The notes under the pieces were generated by a model. It saw nothing but the letters and a program-made list of their open reading frames with translations. It did no database searches and was not told the DNA's origin. Source: Halalkalibacter okhensis (GTDB lineage: Bacteria > Bacillota > Bacilli > Bacillales > Bacillaceae_D). From it: DNA of 36,630 nucleotides. Where the stretch lies: the NCBI RefSeq assembly GCF_000787375.1, contig NZ_JRJU01000040.1, forward strand, positions 1 to 36,630. Reading direction: 5' to 3'. The first letter of the stretch is position 1; each line of letters begins with the position of its first letter. A program made the position numbers and the translations under genes. Positions 17,243 through 24,472 of the stretch are shown here, in pieces.

Positions 17243-17695
17243 TGACTGCCGTCCGTTCCGTTGCACTCTCTTTTCGGAAATACGGCTGGTTGACTACCGG
17301 TCGTTTCTCTTCTCTCTCTTTTCGGGAGTCAATACACCCTTTTTGGCTACCGTTCGCTCCTTCTCCCTCGCTTTTCGGTAGTCAATATACCTTATTGACT
17401 ACCCTACGCTCCTTCTCCCTCGTTTTTCGGTAGTCAATACACCTTATTGGCTACCGTCCACTTCTCCTCACTCGCTTTTCGGGAGTCAATACACCTTATT
17501 GGCTACCGTCCACTTCTCCTCCCTCGCTTTTCGGGAGTCAATACACCTTATTGGCTACCGTCCACTCCTCCTCACTCGCTTTTCGGGAGTCAATACACCT
17601 TATTGGCTACCCTACGCTCCTTCTCCCTTTCTTTTCGGTAGTCAATACACCTTATTGACTACCGGCCGCTCCTTCTCCCTTTCTTTTCGCTTTTT
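17243..17695. repeat. 52-bp tandem repeat, about nine units
   Basis: The motif GTCAATAYACC recurs at 17328, 17381, 17433, 17485, 17537, 17589 and 17641, giving a period of 53 and then exactly 52 bases. Diverged units lie on both flanks. Each junction contains an inverted repeat. At 17377-17403 and 17638-17664 it is perfect, with GGTAGTCAAT and ATTGACTACC; in other units one arm reads GGGAGTCAAT or the other ATTGGCTACC. No unique spacers exist, so it is not CRISPR. Short open frames through it are only periodicity. With the flanks this accounts for the 16909-17765 gene-free gap. Confidence 0.9.
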
Positions 17696-17724
17696 GAGTG
17701 TCATTTCTCAATCACTTTGACACA

Positions 17725-17759
17725 ACAAAAAGACACCTACCTTATCTTGGTAAGTGTCT
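17725..17759 (-). terminator. Terminator of the redoxin gene
   Basis: On the minus strand AGACACTTACC (17749-17759) pairs with GGTAGGTGTCT (17731-17741) with one wobble, followed by TTTTGTTG. It lies just after the redoxin stop codon, which supports a functional transcription unit. Confidence 0.85.
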
Positions 17760-17765
17760 ACTCTA

Positions 17766-18293
17766 TTATTCATTGATTCCTTCAAATTCATCATAAATAA
17801 TATTGCTTGTTGCCTCTATTTGATCGCCCCATAAATCATTTACTTGATGATACACATAATTACCGTTCTTATCTAAAATACTAATGCCTCGATAAGACAT
17901 TTGGTCATTTTTCATCTTTACATGTTCAAGGACTTCAAATGTCGAGTCTGATAAAAATGTAAATGTAAAAGCACCTGCTTCTTTAAGTCTTTTTGAGTTT
18001 TCAGGACTGTCGGTACTAATTGCATAAATTTCGGCATCTAGGTCTTCAAATAGATGTAAGTTTTCTTGCAACTGAACTAGTTGCTGCTGACAAATTCCTC
18101 AGCCAACTTCAGTAAAGTGAAATAAGACCGTTGCTCGTTCTTTATTCGTTAGTGTTACTTCTTCTCCATCCTCATTTAAAAGAGAAAGATCCCCTTCAAC
18201 TTGTCCGTCATCAGAGCCACATCCAGTTAACGAAACGAGAAGCGCTACTATGATAAGACCCAATGTTATATATCTCTTTCTAAAAACTTGCAT
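17766..18293 (-). CDS. Putative selenocysteine-containing redoxin lipoprotein (in-frame UGA)
   Basis: One 176-codon frame, read through a single TGA (18099-18101, codon 65), encodes a 175-residue AhpC/TSA-type thioredoxin-fold protein. Residues 1-25 form a lipoprotein signal with lipobox LTGC (Cys25). The core strand TVLFHFTEVG runs straight into U65-G-I-C68, exactly where CxxC redoxins have their first catalytic Cys. Then follow LVQLQENLHLFEDL, AEIYAISTDSPE, FTFLSDST and GISILDKNGNYVYH, all in family order. RBS GGAGGTG lies 5 bases before the ATG. A SECIS-like hairpin follows the UGA and a terminator follows the gene. The gene lies 59 bases after sco. Read conventionally it is two fragments (18099-18293 and 17766-18071), so the alternative is a pseudogene or sequencing error. 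Nothing downstream of the TGA is degraded, which argues against decay. Confidence 0.72.
18068..18101 (-). promoter_or_regulatory. Candidate bacterial SECIS element with its UGA
   Basis: After the UGA (18101-18099) come 14 bases, then GCAACT (18084-18079), loop AGTTC (18078-18074) and AGTTGC (18073-18068): a perfect 6-bp stem. The apical loop begins 21 bases after the UGA and has G at its second position. These fit the published bacterial SECIS rules as I know them: apical loop about 16-37 nt downstream, G among the first two loop bases. Confidence 0.6.
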
Positions 18294-18352
18294 TCTTTCA
18301 CCTCCATTGCTTCAAACGTACGCGTAATTCGCTTTATTGTCAAAGAATGAGC

Positions 18353-18949
18353 TCAATTCTGAACTGTTTCTAATAAATCTTCAATGATTGAATCTTGATT
18401 TGTCTGTAATCCATCATACTTACGAATAACTTGTCCGTCCGGACCTACTAAAAAGAAACTCGTACTATGAATGATGTCCTCTCCATCCGTATCCTGAACT
18501 AATGCTTTAAAGCTTTCTGCGGAAAAGTTGGCTAGTTCTTCTTGTGTATACCCTGTTAAAAATTGCCAAGAATCTAAATCGGCCCCTACATTTGTTCCAT
18601 ACGATAAGAGTTGTTCTGCTGTATCTCTTTCTGGGTCTACCGTAAAAGAGATAAATGACATGTCTACCCCTTCATCTTGCATGGTCGCTTGAAGACGTTG
18701 CATATTCGGAGTCATCGTCGGACATACGGTTGGACAGTACGTAAATATCATATTTGCTAACCAATACTGACCTTCTAATTGTTCTGAGCCATAAGCCTCT
18801 CCATGTTGGTTAGTAAATTCAAATGGTACCACTTCAGCTTGCGCTTCGGAAAAGTCATATTCCGAAGTATTACCACTACCCACTTGATATACCCAACCAC
18901 ATCCTGATAGCAGGAGAGCGAGGATCATCACACTAAATACTTTCTTCAT
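18353..18949 (-). CDS. SCO1/SenC family copper chaperone lipoprotein
   Basis: A 198-residue protein. It has a short lipoprotein signal with lipobox LSGC (Cys17). The thioredoxin-like domain has the copper ligands in YCPTVCP (Cys72 and Cys76) and His161 in IIHSTSFFLVGPDG. Sco proteins deliver copper to, or reduce, the CuA site of cytochrome c oxidase on the outer face of the membrane. The ATG at 18949 is chosen with RBS AGAGGG; the 21-codon upstream extension would hide the signal peptide. It lies between ctaG and the redoxin on one strand. This resembles B. subtilis YpmQ (BsSco). Confidence 0.93.
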   Translation of the reverse strand: MKKVFSVMILALLLSGCGWVYQVGSGNTSEYDFSEAQAEVVPFEFTNQHGEAYGSEQLEGQYWLANMIFTYCPTVCPTMTPNMQRLQATMQDEGVDMSFISFTVDPERDTAEQLLSYGTNVGADLDSWQFLTGYTQEELANFSAESFKALVQDTDGEDIIHSTSFFLVGPDGQVIRKYDGLQTNQDSIIEDLLETVQN

Positions 18950-19071
18950 TTTAATCCCTCTTTCTTTACAAAACACATCGAAATTATTCCTAAGGCACTG
19001 AAAAAATTCCATTCTTCAGTCTTCATATCCTTAGAGAACATCACTTATAAAACTACTACTCAACCGTTGAA

Positions 19072-19989
19072 TTACGACTTAGCTGTGGGGATATCACTAA
19101 TGGTTAATGTTCCCTCTTGCTGCTTTTCTTTTTTCAACCATTGCTTAAACACATACCCAATCGTAAAGCCGTACGTAATTTCTTGCATCACTTTCATTAA
19201 GACCCCAGCTAATTGTTGATCCATTCTTGCTTCAAGAAATGTAAAAGAGTTAGGCCCAGATAGCAGCCCCATTGGTACATCGGTACCTGATGGCAAACAA
19301 TACGCCATCACTTGTGCCCAAATTGTTGGATCCGTGTATGTTTGGTAAAGGGTTGTAGGTGCAAAAATAATTAACGCACATGCAGGAGTTATTAAGATCC
19401 CGTTTGCAAAAATGTACCCTACTCGACGTAAATCAGATAAAGGAAATGCACTTGGAAGCGGCGCAATCATATGCCACCACATTAATGCAGATGCAAATAA
19501 CAATAAGTATTCGTAAAGACTATGCAGAATCACAGATTGCATTAAAGTATCAAACATAAACGGGACATGATAAAATGAAAAAAGTCCATTAAATAAAAAC
19601 AATGCTACAATCGGACTCCATATCACACGAAAAATTCGCTCGGTAATCGGTGAACGAAAACGGTCAATGATTGCTTGGAAGAACCACGACGGAATGGCTA
19701 ATAAAAAAAGTGGTGTAGCAATGAAGTAAGCAAACACCATTTGCGTCATATGGAAGCTTATCATAATATGTCCTGCAATATATAAAGGGCTACCCCAACC
19801 AATATATAGTGCGAGCAACGCTAAGACAAAATATACTTTTTGTCTCGATCGCACAGGAGTTGCTTCTTTAAAACGATCTCGCCATTTCGTAACGAGTAAA
19901 AAATAGAGGATTCCAATCATAAGTAATCCTAGGAATAACTCTGGTGTCCACAAAGCACGAAAGCCAAAGTTTTCAAATAATACAGTCAC
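19072..19989 (-). CDS. ctaG: Cytochrome c oxidase assembly factor CtaG (caa3 type)
   Basis: A 305-residue polytopic membrane protein with about seven hydrophobic segments, starting near residue 17 (LFLGLLMIGILYFLLV). It has the family features GWGSPL, HMTQMVF, an HSLYEYLLLFASALMWWHMI segment rich in conserved His and Trp, and CALIIFAPTTLY. In B. subtilis CtaG is needed for assembly of the copper-containing caa3 oxidase. The gene is upstream of sco on the same strand (122-base gap), which supports a common role in oxidase biogenesis. It is divergent from yitU. Confidence 0.93.
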   Translation of the reverse strand: MTVLFENFGFRALWTPELFLGLLMIGILYFLLVTKWRDRFKEATPVRSRQKVYFVLALLALYIGWGSPLYIAGHIMISFHMTQMVFAYFIATPLFLLAIPSWFFQAIIDRFRSPITERIFRVIWSPIVALFLFNGLFSFYHVPFMFDTLMQSVILHSLYEYLLLFASALMWWHMIAPLPSAFPLSDLRRVGYIFANGILITPACALIIFAPTTLYQTYTDPTIWAQVMAYCLPSGTDVPMGLLSGPNSFTFLEARMDQQLAGVLMKVMQEITYGFTIGYVFKQWLKKEKQQEGTLTISDIPTAKS

Positions 19990-20158
19990 TGCTTTCCCTC
20001 CTTCTTGGAGATATTACTATTAAAAGCATGTCTATCATAACATAGATCTGTTCGTTAATATTTGAACGAATACAGAAATTTTATAGGATAGATTGTTCAA
20101 TAATGGAATTCATCATTACTCAGCTAGTACTTTAACTTTTTATAGAAAGGAAGATTTG

Positions 20159-20971
20159 ATGTCAACACAACATTTAATCGCACTTGATCTAGACGGAACT
20201 TTACTAACCGACGAAAAGACCATCACCCCACGCACGAAACAAGTGATAGCTAAGGCGAGAGATGAAGGTCATATTGTTACGATTTCAACTGGACGCCCGT
20301 ATCGAGCTAGCAGTCAGTATTACCAAGAATTAAATCTTAATACAGCTATTGTGAATTTTAATGGAGCTTTTGTACACCATCCACACGACAAAAGTTTCGG
20401 TACATATCATTCCCCTCTTGATTTAAAAACAGCAAAAACCGTCATAGAAACCTGTGAGGCATTTAACGTTAGCAATATCATGGTTGAAGTAATCGATGAC
20501 TTTTACTTACGGAATTTTGATGAAGTGTTTGTAGAAACGTTTCTTTCAGGTCAAAATCCAGTTGATCATGGAAACCTATTACATATTCTAAAAGAAGACC
20601 CTACGTGTGTATTGATCCATCCACAGGATCATCATGTTAAAGAACTTCGTAATCTCCTTGTGGATGCACATGCCGAAGTCATTGACCAACGTGTTTGGGG
20701 CGCCCCGTGGAATGTTATTGAAATTGTAAAAGCAGGGATGAACAAGGCAGTAGGGTTAAAAAAGGTCGCTGATTTTTATCAGATTCCTAGAGAACGAATT
20801 ATCGCTTTTGGAGATGAGGACAATGATTTTGAAATGATTGAATATGCTGGTCAAGGAGTAGCGATGGCAAATGGCATCGATCAACTTAAATCACTTGCAA
20901 ATTCCATCACGCTATCAAACGAAGAAGATGGTGTTGCGACATATTTAGAAGAAGCCTTAAATTTACGCTGA
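20159..20971 (+). CDS. yitU: Cof-type HAD phosphatase (YitU-like)
   Basis: A 270-residue HAD hydrolase of the Cof/IIB cap class. Motif I is ALDLDGTLLT (Asp10 and Asp12), motif II STGRPYRAS, motif III lysine in VKAGMNKAVGL and motif IV FGDEDNDFEM. It closely follows my recollection of B. subtilis YitU in VNFNGAFVHHP, YHSPL and WNVIEIVKAG. YitU is one of the phosphatases shown to act on the riboflavin-pathway intermediate 5-amino-6-ribitylamino-uracil phosphate. The start at ATG 20159 is chosen with RBS AGAAAGGAAG; the longer frame adds 22 non-conserved residues. Downstream is a 10-bp inverted repeat (20977-20986 with 21017-21026). Confidence 0.9.
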   Translation: MSTQHLIALDLDGTLLTDEKTITPRTKQVIAKARDEGHIVTISTGRPYRASSQYYQELNLNTAIVNFNGAFVHHPHDKSFGTYHSPLDLKTAKTVIETCEAFNVSNIMVEVIDDFYLRNFDEVFVETFLSGQNPVDHGNLLHILKEDPTCVLIHPQDHHVKELRNLLVDAHAEVIDQRVWGAPWNVIEIVKAGMNKAVGLKKVADFYQIPRERIIAFGDEDNDFEMIEYAGQGVAMANGIDQLKSLANSITLSNEEDGVATYLEEALNLR

Positions 20972-21044
20972 TCCAATAGAATGAATTTCTAGCATTGGGG
21001 GAAGTTAGAAACGTACATTCATTCTAATAAAAGGAGTTAAGCGA

Positions 21045-21218
21045 ATGAGAAAGAGATCACAATCAAATCAAATGGTTCAAAATAGGAAAGATTCAGTTCA
21101 ACCAGCGAATCAATCCGAGATAGACGTCATGACGATGGGCGATATGTCCCTTGAAAAAGCCGAGCGTCTCGATGAAAAAAACCAGATGAGGTCAGAAACT
21201 AATGGAGCATCATCCTAG
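21045..21218 (+). CDS. Small hydrophilic protein, unknown
   Basis: A 57-residue frame starting MRKRSQSNQM with RBS AAAAGGAG 7 bases upstream. It is Gln-, Ser- and Asn-rich, with a second half TMGDMSLEKAERLDEKNQM that looks helical. It overlaps the next gene by 17 bases, which suggests translational coupling. No domain recognised. Supported by RBS, overlap and position between yitU and the next frame. Confidence 0.6.
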   Translation: MRKRSQSNQMVQNRKDSVQPANQSEIDVMTMGDMSLEKAERLDEKNQMRSETNGASS

Positions 21219-21426
21219 TTTTCAAGAAGCCAGAGAATCGGTTGCAAGATTTGAACTACTCTCATTAGTCGCAGAAACAGAAATCCAACAAGAGGCCGTG
21301 CTTAAGGAATTACAGCGTGCCAAAGTCGCTCTCCATTCGGCCTTTACCCATTCAACTCCTGCAGAACAAGATCAACTCGTTCAAATGCAAGAGCATCTAC
21401 AAAAGATGTACCAAGAGGAACTATAA
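21202..21426 (+). CDS. Small helical protein (possibly DUF3813-like)
   Basis: A 74-residue, fully helical protein with the N-terminal pattern FQEARESVARFE and a long heptad-like body. Small Bacillus proteins of the DUF3813 type have a similar start, but I cannot confirm this. RBS GAGG lies about 10 bases upstream, inside the previous gene, with which it overlaps by 17 bases. It is followed by a clear terminator. Confidence 0.65.
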   Translation: MEHHPSFQEARESVARFELLSLVAETEIQQEAVLKELQRAKVALHSAFTHSTPAEQDQLVQMQEHLQKMYQEEL

Positions 21427-21430
21427 CACT

Positions 21431-21463
21431 AAAGGGATGTCGTTTTTGGACATCCCTTTTGCC
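21431..21463 (+). terminator. Terminator of the small-gene pair
   Basis: AAAGGGATGTC (21431-21441) pairs perfectly with GACATCCCTTT (21449-21459), and one more T follows. It lies 4 bases after the stop. The following stretch to 21649 shows only a perfect -10-like TATAAT at 21610-21615 without a clear -35. Confidence 0.8.
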
Positions 21464-21649
21464 CTTTTAAAAGCCTTGTGGATTGGAGTTCTCCTCACGA
21501 GACCGGAGCCACACTCCCCACTATTCCGGACTATTCAGACAGCCCCTTCTTTCATAAAACCATTTTAATATTCTCTACTCACATTGTGCGATTTATGTTA
21601 CGCTTGGTTTATAATCTATAAGGTATATATTCTAGGGGGAACTTGGAAA

Positions 21650-22105
21650 ATGGTAAAGGTGTATGAGGTGGATAAAGAAGCAGATATCCAATTAAAACGA
21701 CGTATTGCCGATTTATTCATGGGACAGATGGAGCCCATTGGCCCTGCCAATGCTTACGATCAATTAACTAAAACTATTAACCTAGCATTGAAAGAAGATT
21801 CACAAGCTCATATTTTTATCGCTGAAAAAGAAAACACCATAGTCGGAGCTGCGTTTTTAAATATCGCTTTAAGCATTGATAAGGGCGGCCACTATATATG
21901 GTTAAATGATTTATACGTTCATAAGGAACATCGAAACCAAGGTATCGCCAAAAAAATCCTCCTACAGGTCATTTACTGGGCAGAACAAAAAGAAATTAAA
22001 GGAATTGAACTCGAAACAGGCATTAACAACGAAGCCACAAAAGCGTTATATAACTCACTAGGATTCTACGATATCATCTCCAAAAGATACGGATCTAGGT
22101 TTTAG
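21650..22105 (+). CDS. GNAT family N-acetyltransferase
   Basis: A 151-residue acetyltransferase. The GNAT core is visible: HIFIAEKENTIVGAAFLNI (strands 2-3), IWLNDLYVHKEHRNQGIAKKIL (strand 4 with acetyl-CoA pyrophosphate loop RNQGIA) and NNEATKALYNSLGF at the C-terminus. The start at ATG 21650 has RBS AGGGGGA; the longer frame adds a Cys- and Tyr-rich tail with no RBS. Substrate unknown. It is followed by a strong terminator. Confidence 0.85.
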   Translation: MVKVYEVDKEADIQLKRRIADLFMGQMEPIGPANAYDQLTKTINLALKEDSQAHIFIAEKENTIVGAAFLNIALSIDKGGHYIWLNDLYVHKEHRNQGIAKKILLQVIYWAEQKEIKGIELETGINNEATKALYNSLGFYDIISKRYGSRF

Positions 22106-22144
22106 AAAAACCACCAAAAGGCGCTTTTCCTTTTGGTGGTTTTT
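22106..22144 (+). terminator. Terminator of the GNAT gene
   Basis: A perfect 16-bp stem AAAAACCACCAAAAGG (22106-22121) pairs with 22129-22144. The right arm's CTTTTGGTGGTTTTTC is repeated once more at about 22146-22160, giving two alternative right arms. Confidence 0.85.
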
Positions 22145-22162
22145 CTTTTGGTGGTTTTTCTT

Positions 22163-22285
22163 GCGATGGGCGGAGCCGACGTCTTCTTTTAAGCCCAAAG
22201 GAGCGGCCTTCTCCTTTGGGCGCACGGGCGCGGAGCCATCGCACTTCTTCTAAGAATAACTTCCAAAAGGTTCTCGCCCTTTTTG
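22163..22285. repeat. Family A nested-hairpin repeat, distant copy
   Basis: Outer stem GCGATG (22163-22168) with CATCGC (22237-22242). GGCGGAGC-type segments lie on both sides and the apical stem is CCCAAAGGAG (22194-22203) with CTCCTTTGGG (22211-22220). Compared with the copies at 68-292, the outer stem differs by an A-T to G-C compensated pair. The flank GTTCTCGCCCTTTTTGATAAG also resembles the flank in the 1-395 array. The open frame through it is not a gene. This accounts for the 22106-22424 gap. Confidence 0.85.
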
Positions 22286-22424
22286 ATAAGCCCCACTCAA
22301 TATAATTTCTCCCGCCCATTTCTCCTGAAACTGGGCGTTTTACTTCTTTTTTCTGATTATTCTACATATGATATAGCAACCATAACCTTATCAATGCGAA
22401 GCTGTCAAAGGAGTGTGTGTCCAT

Positions 22425-23027
22425 ATGATGAGAGATTCGTTTGTTGAAGTGGAGTTTTCCGATGTCTATATCGAATTATCTAAACCAGCGCTGCACCAGT
22501 TTATTAAAAGAATGATGAGCCAGCATTACTCTCTCTTTTGGCGCTATGATGCAAAAACCATTTACCTCATGATCGAACTAGAGGATTCAGTCCATGAACT
22601 CCCTTTTATTCGAAATACTGAATTTCTCACCCTTTCAGCTGACAGTCTTCATGTTTATGATGATGTGTTAGCAAGTTCACTTGAAAAACTACTTCAACAT
22701 GAAAAAGGCAATGGCATTGTCAAACGTTCCACAGAAGGTCCTCTCTATATTACTTCATACCAATCAGGTGATATTGAGTCGATGATCGAAATTGATGGGA
22801 GTGAAAAGGTCATGATGAACCGAAATGGATCGATGATTCAGTACAAAGATGATGGGAAATCACTTGAGCCACGTACGATATACAATATGATGAATTTAGA
22901 AATTGACTATGTATTAATGGAATTACACGAAGCATTAATTGACGCAGATGAATGGCTAATTGATTCTCACAAAAAGAAACTTAAAAAGCTGCTGACAAGA
23001 CGCGAGCAAGTGGAACAGCTGCTTTAA
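22425..23027 (+). CDS. Unknown protein, 200 residues
   Basis: A 200-residue soluble protein, no signal or membrane segment. The N-terminal half has alternating strands (FVEVEFSDVYIELSKPALHQ, then LFWRYDAKTIYLMIEL). The middle has EGPLYITSYQSGDIESMIE, and the C-terminal third is helical with a basic KKKLKKLLTRRE stretch. RBS AAAGGAG lies 11 bases before ATG 22425 (a second ATG follows directly). Followed by a strong terminator, so it is probably monocistronic. I do not recognise a family. Confidence 0.75.
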   Translation: MMRDSFVEVEFSDVYIELSKPALHQFIKRMMSQHYSLFWRYDAKTIYLMIELEDSVHELPFIRNTEFLTLSADSLHVYDDVLASSLEKLLQHEKGNGIVKRSTEGPLYITSYQSGDIESMIEIDGSEKVMMNRNGSMIQYKDDGKSLEPRTIYNMMNLEIDYVLMELHEALIDADEWLIDSHKKKLKKLLTRREQVEQLL

Positions 23028-23077
23028 CCCCCAAAAATCAAATAAATCATTACTTGTTTCGCTGTTCTAATGCAGCG

Positions 23078-23114
23078 AAAAATGCAAGCACTACTAACGT
23101 GCTTGCATTTTTTC
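23078..23114 (+). terminator. Terminator of the 22425-23027 gene
   Basis: AAAAATGCAAGCAC (23078-23091) pairs perfectly with GTGCTTGCATTTTT (23099-23112), followed by TT. Confidence 0.9.
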
Positions 23115-23183
23115 GGGCCCCCTCTTTACTCTCCTAGTAACCTTTGATTTCAAGCAATTTTTCCAAAGAATAGACCAAAATAC

Positions 23184-23212
23184 TTGTTGATATCAAAACT
23201 TTAACATACAAT
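23184..23212 (+). promoter_or_regulatory. Possible azlCD promoter
   Basis: TTGTTG (23184-23189) and TACAAT (23207-23212) are 17 bases apart. The -10 matches 5 of 6 and the -35 3 of 6. No T-box or riboswitch structure is apparent in the 60-base leader. Confidence 0.4.
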
Positions 23213-23271
23213 CATATTGTTAATAATCTCCAATTAAAGGTAAGTTTATGTGAAAGAAAGGGAAGCCGCTT

Positions 23272-23979
23272 ATGTCAACTACTGTATTATCGAATCAAAA
23301 AACCTCTTTTTCTCGTGGACTAATAGCTGGTTTTAGTATTGCCATAGGTTATTTACCGGCTGCTTTAACGTTTGGCTTGCTCGCTAAGGCCACTGGCTTA
23401 ACATTTATAGAGACGATGGCCATGAGTTTATTTGTTTATGCGGGTGCTGCCCAATATATGGCTTTAAACCTAATCGCTATTGGTACAGGAGCATTTGAAA
23501 TTATCTTCACTACTTTTATCGTTAATATTCGCCACTTGCTTATGAGTGCCTCTGTTCGTGAACGAATTGAAGATGACCACCCCATCATTAAAGCTCTATA
23601 TTCATTTGGTATTACTGACGAAGTATTTGCAGTGACAACCACTCAGGAAGGACGAGTAAAAACTGGATTTGTTGTGGGGGTTGCAACCATTGCTTACATA
23701 AGTTGGGTCATTAATTCCGGTATCGGTTATTTTGTCGGTACAATCTTACCAGCTACTCTTCAGCAAAGCATGACTATCGCACTGTATGCCATGTTTATTG
23801 CGCTGTTGATGCCATCATTAAAAAAGCATCGAAAAGTCGTATTTCTCGCTGTTAGTGCCGCTATATTCAATAGTGTATGTTCATTATTTCTACCAGGTGG
23901 CTGGTCCATTATTATCGCGACACTCCTAGCCTCAGCAGGAATTGAACTTGTCAACAGAAAAGGTGGTGACGCCAAATGA
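23272..23979 (+). CDS. azlC: AzlC family branched-chain amino acid exporter, large subunit
   Basis: A 235-residue membrane protein with several hydrophobic segments. The N-terminus SRGLIAGFSIAIGYLPAALTFGLLAKATGL is typical of AzlC. MSLFVYAGAAQYMAL, NIRHLLMSAS and FGITDEVFAVTTT are conserved family stretches. With AzlD it exports branched-chain amino acids (AzlCD in B. subtilis, BrnFE in Corynebacterium). RBS AAAGAAAGGGAAG upstream. It overlaps azlD by 4 bases (ATGA). Confidence 0.93.
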   Translation: MSTTVLSNQKTSFSRGLIAGFSIAIGYLPAALTFGLLAKATGLTFIETMAMSLFVYAGAAQYMALNLIAIGTGAFEIIFTTFIVNIRHLLMSASVRERIEDDHPIIKALYSFGITDEVFAVTTTQEGRVKTGFVVGVATIAYISWVINSGIGYFVGTILPATLQQSMTIALYAMFIALLMPSLKKHRKVVFLAVSAAIFNSVCSLFLPGGWSIIIATLLASAGIELVNRKGGDAK

Positions 23980-24281
23980 GCATGAATATGATGTTTGTCA
24001 TCGCTGGGATGGCCCTTGTAACATACATCCCTCGTATGCTTCCGCTAGTATTTTTAGATATTGAACGAATTCCAACTTGGGTCCAAGCTATTTTGCGCAA
24101 TGTTCCTTACGCTGCATTAGGCGCATTAATCTTCCCTGGTATCCTAACCGTACACGAAAATATATGGTACGGAATCATCGGCGGAATAACGGCTGTTATT
24201 GTAGCCTATCTAGGTGCCAACCTTATCATAGTTGTCATGAGCAGTATAGTGATGCTCATGCTCTTATCTGTTTTTGTTTAA
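23976..24281 (+). CDS. azlD: AzlD family exporter, small subunit
   Basis: A 101-residue protein with four hydrophobic segments. YIPRMLPLVFLD and RNVPYAALGALIFPGILT are characteristic of AzlD. It starts inside the azlC stop (ATGA overlap), so coupling ensures equal amounts of the two subunits. A terminator follows. Confidence 0.92.
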   Translation: MSMNMMFVIAGMALVTYIPRMLPLVFLDIERIPTWVQAILRNVPYAALGALIFPGILTVHENIWYGIIGGITAVIVAYLGANLIIVVMSSIVMLMLLSVFV

Positions 24282-24305
24282 GAATAATAATAATTAAAGC
24301 AAGAG

Positions 24306-24352
24306 GGGTACTTGGAAAAGGAAACATAAACCTTTTTTCAGTGCCCTTTTTG
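24306..24352 (+). terminator. Terminator of azlCD
   Basis: GGGTACTTGGAAAAGG (24306-24321) pairs with CCTTTTTTCAGTGCCC (24331-24346) through one mismatch and three wobbles, followed by TTTTTG. Confidence 0.7.
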
Positions 24353-24472
24353 TGATCCCATCTTCTTTAATCAAAAGGAAATTCTTCGCTAATTAGCCTG
24401 TTCGCTTTTCTTCTGTTTCTGAAAAAGATACAATGAAAGAATGGAATTTTCTAAAAAGAGGTGAGACTCACT

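Noticed and set aside
17328-17664. CRISPR array
   Set aside because: The repeats are contiguous with an exact 52-bp period and have no unique spacers; no cas genes are visible.
17181-17720. Several 60-70-codon plus-strand frames with repeated FRESIHL-type peptides
   Set aside because: They follow the 52-bp tandem repeat and have no RBS; composition is unlike any protein.
17766-18293. Annotation of two separate small ORFs, a truncated lipoprotein and a separate redoxin fragment
   Set aside because: Both are in the same frame, together form one redoxin fold, and only the upper one has a real RBS; the second would have to start at TTG with none.
22095-22319. Minus-strand frame of 74 codons
   Set aside because: It crosses the GNAT terminator and a family A repeat, and has low-complexity KPPK-type peptide from the repeats.
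23213-23271. T-box or riboswitch before azlC
   Set aside because: The leader is only about 60 bases and has no recognisable T-box or aptamer pattern.
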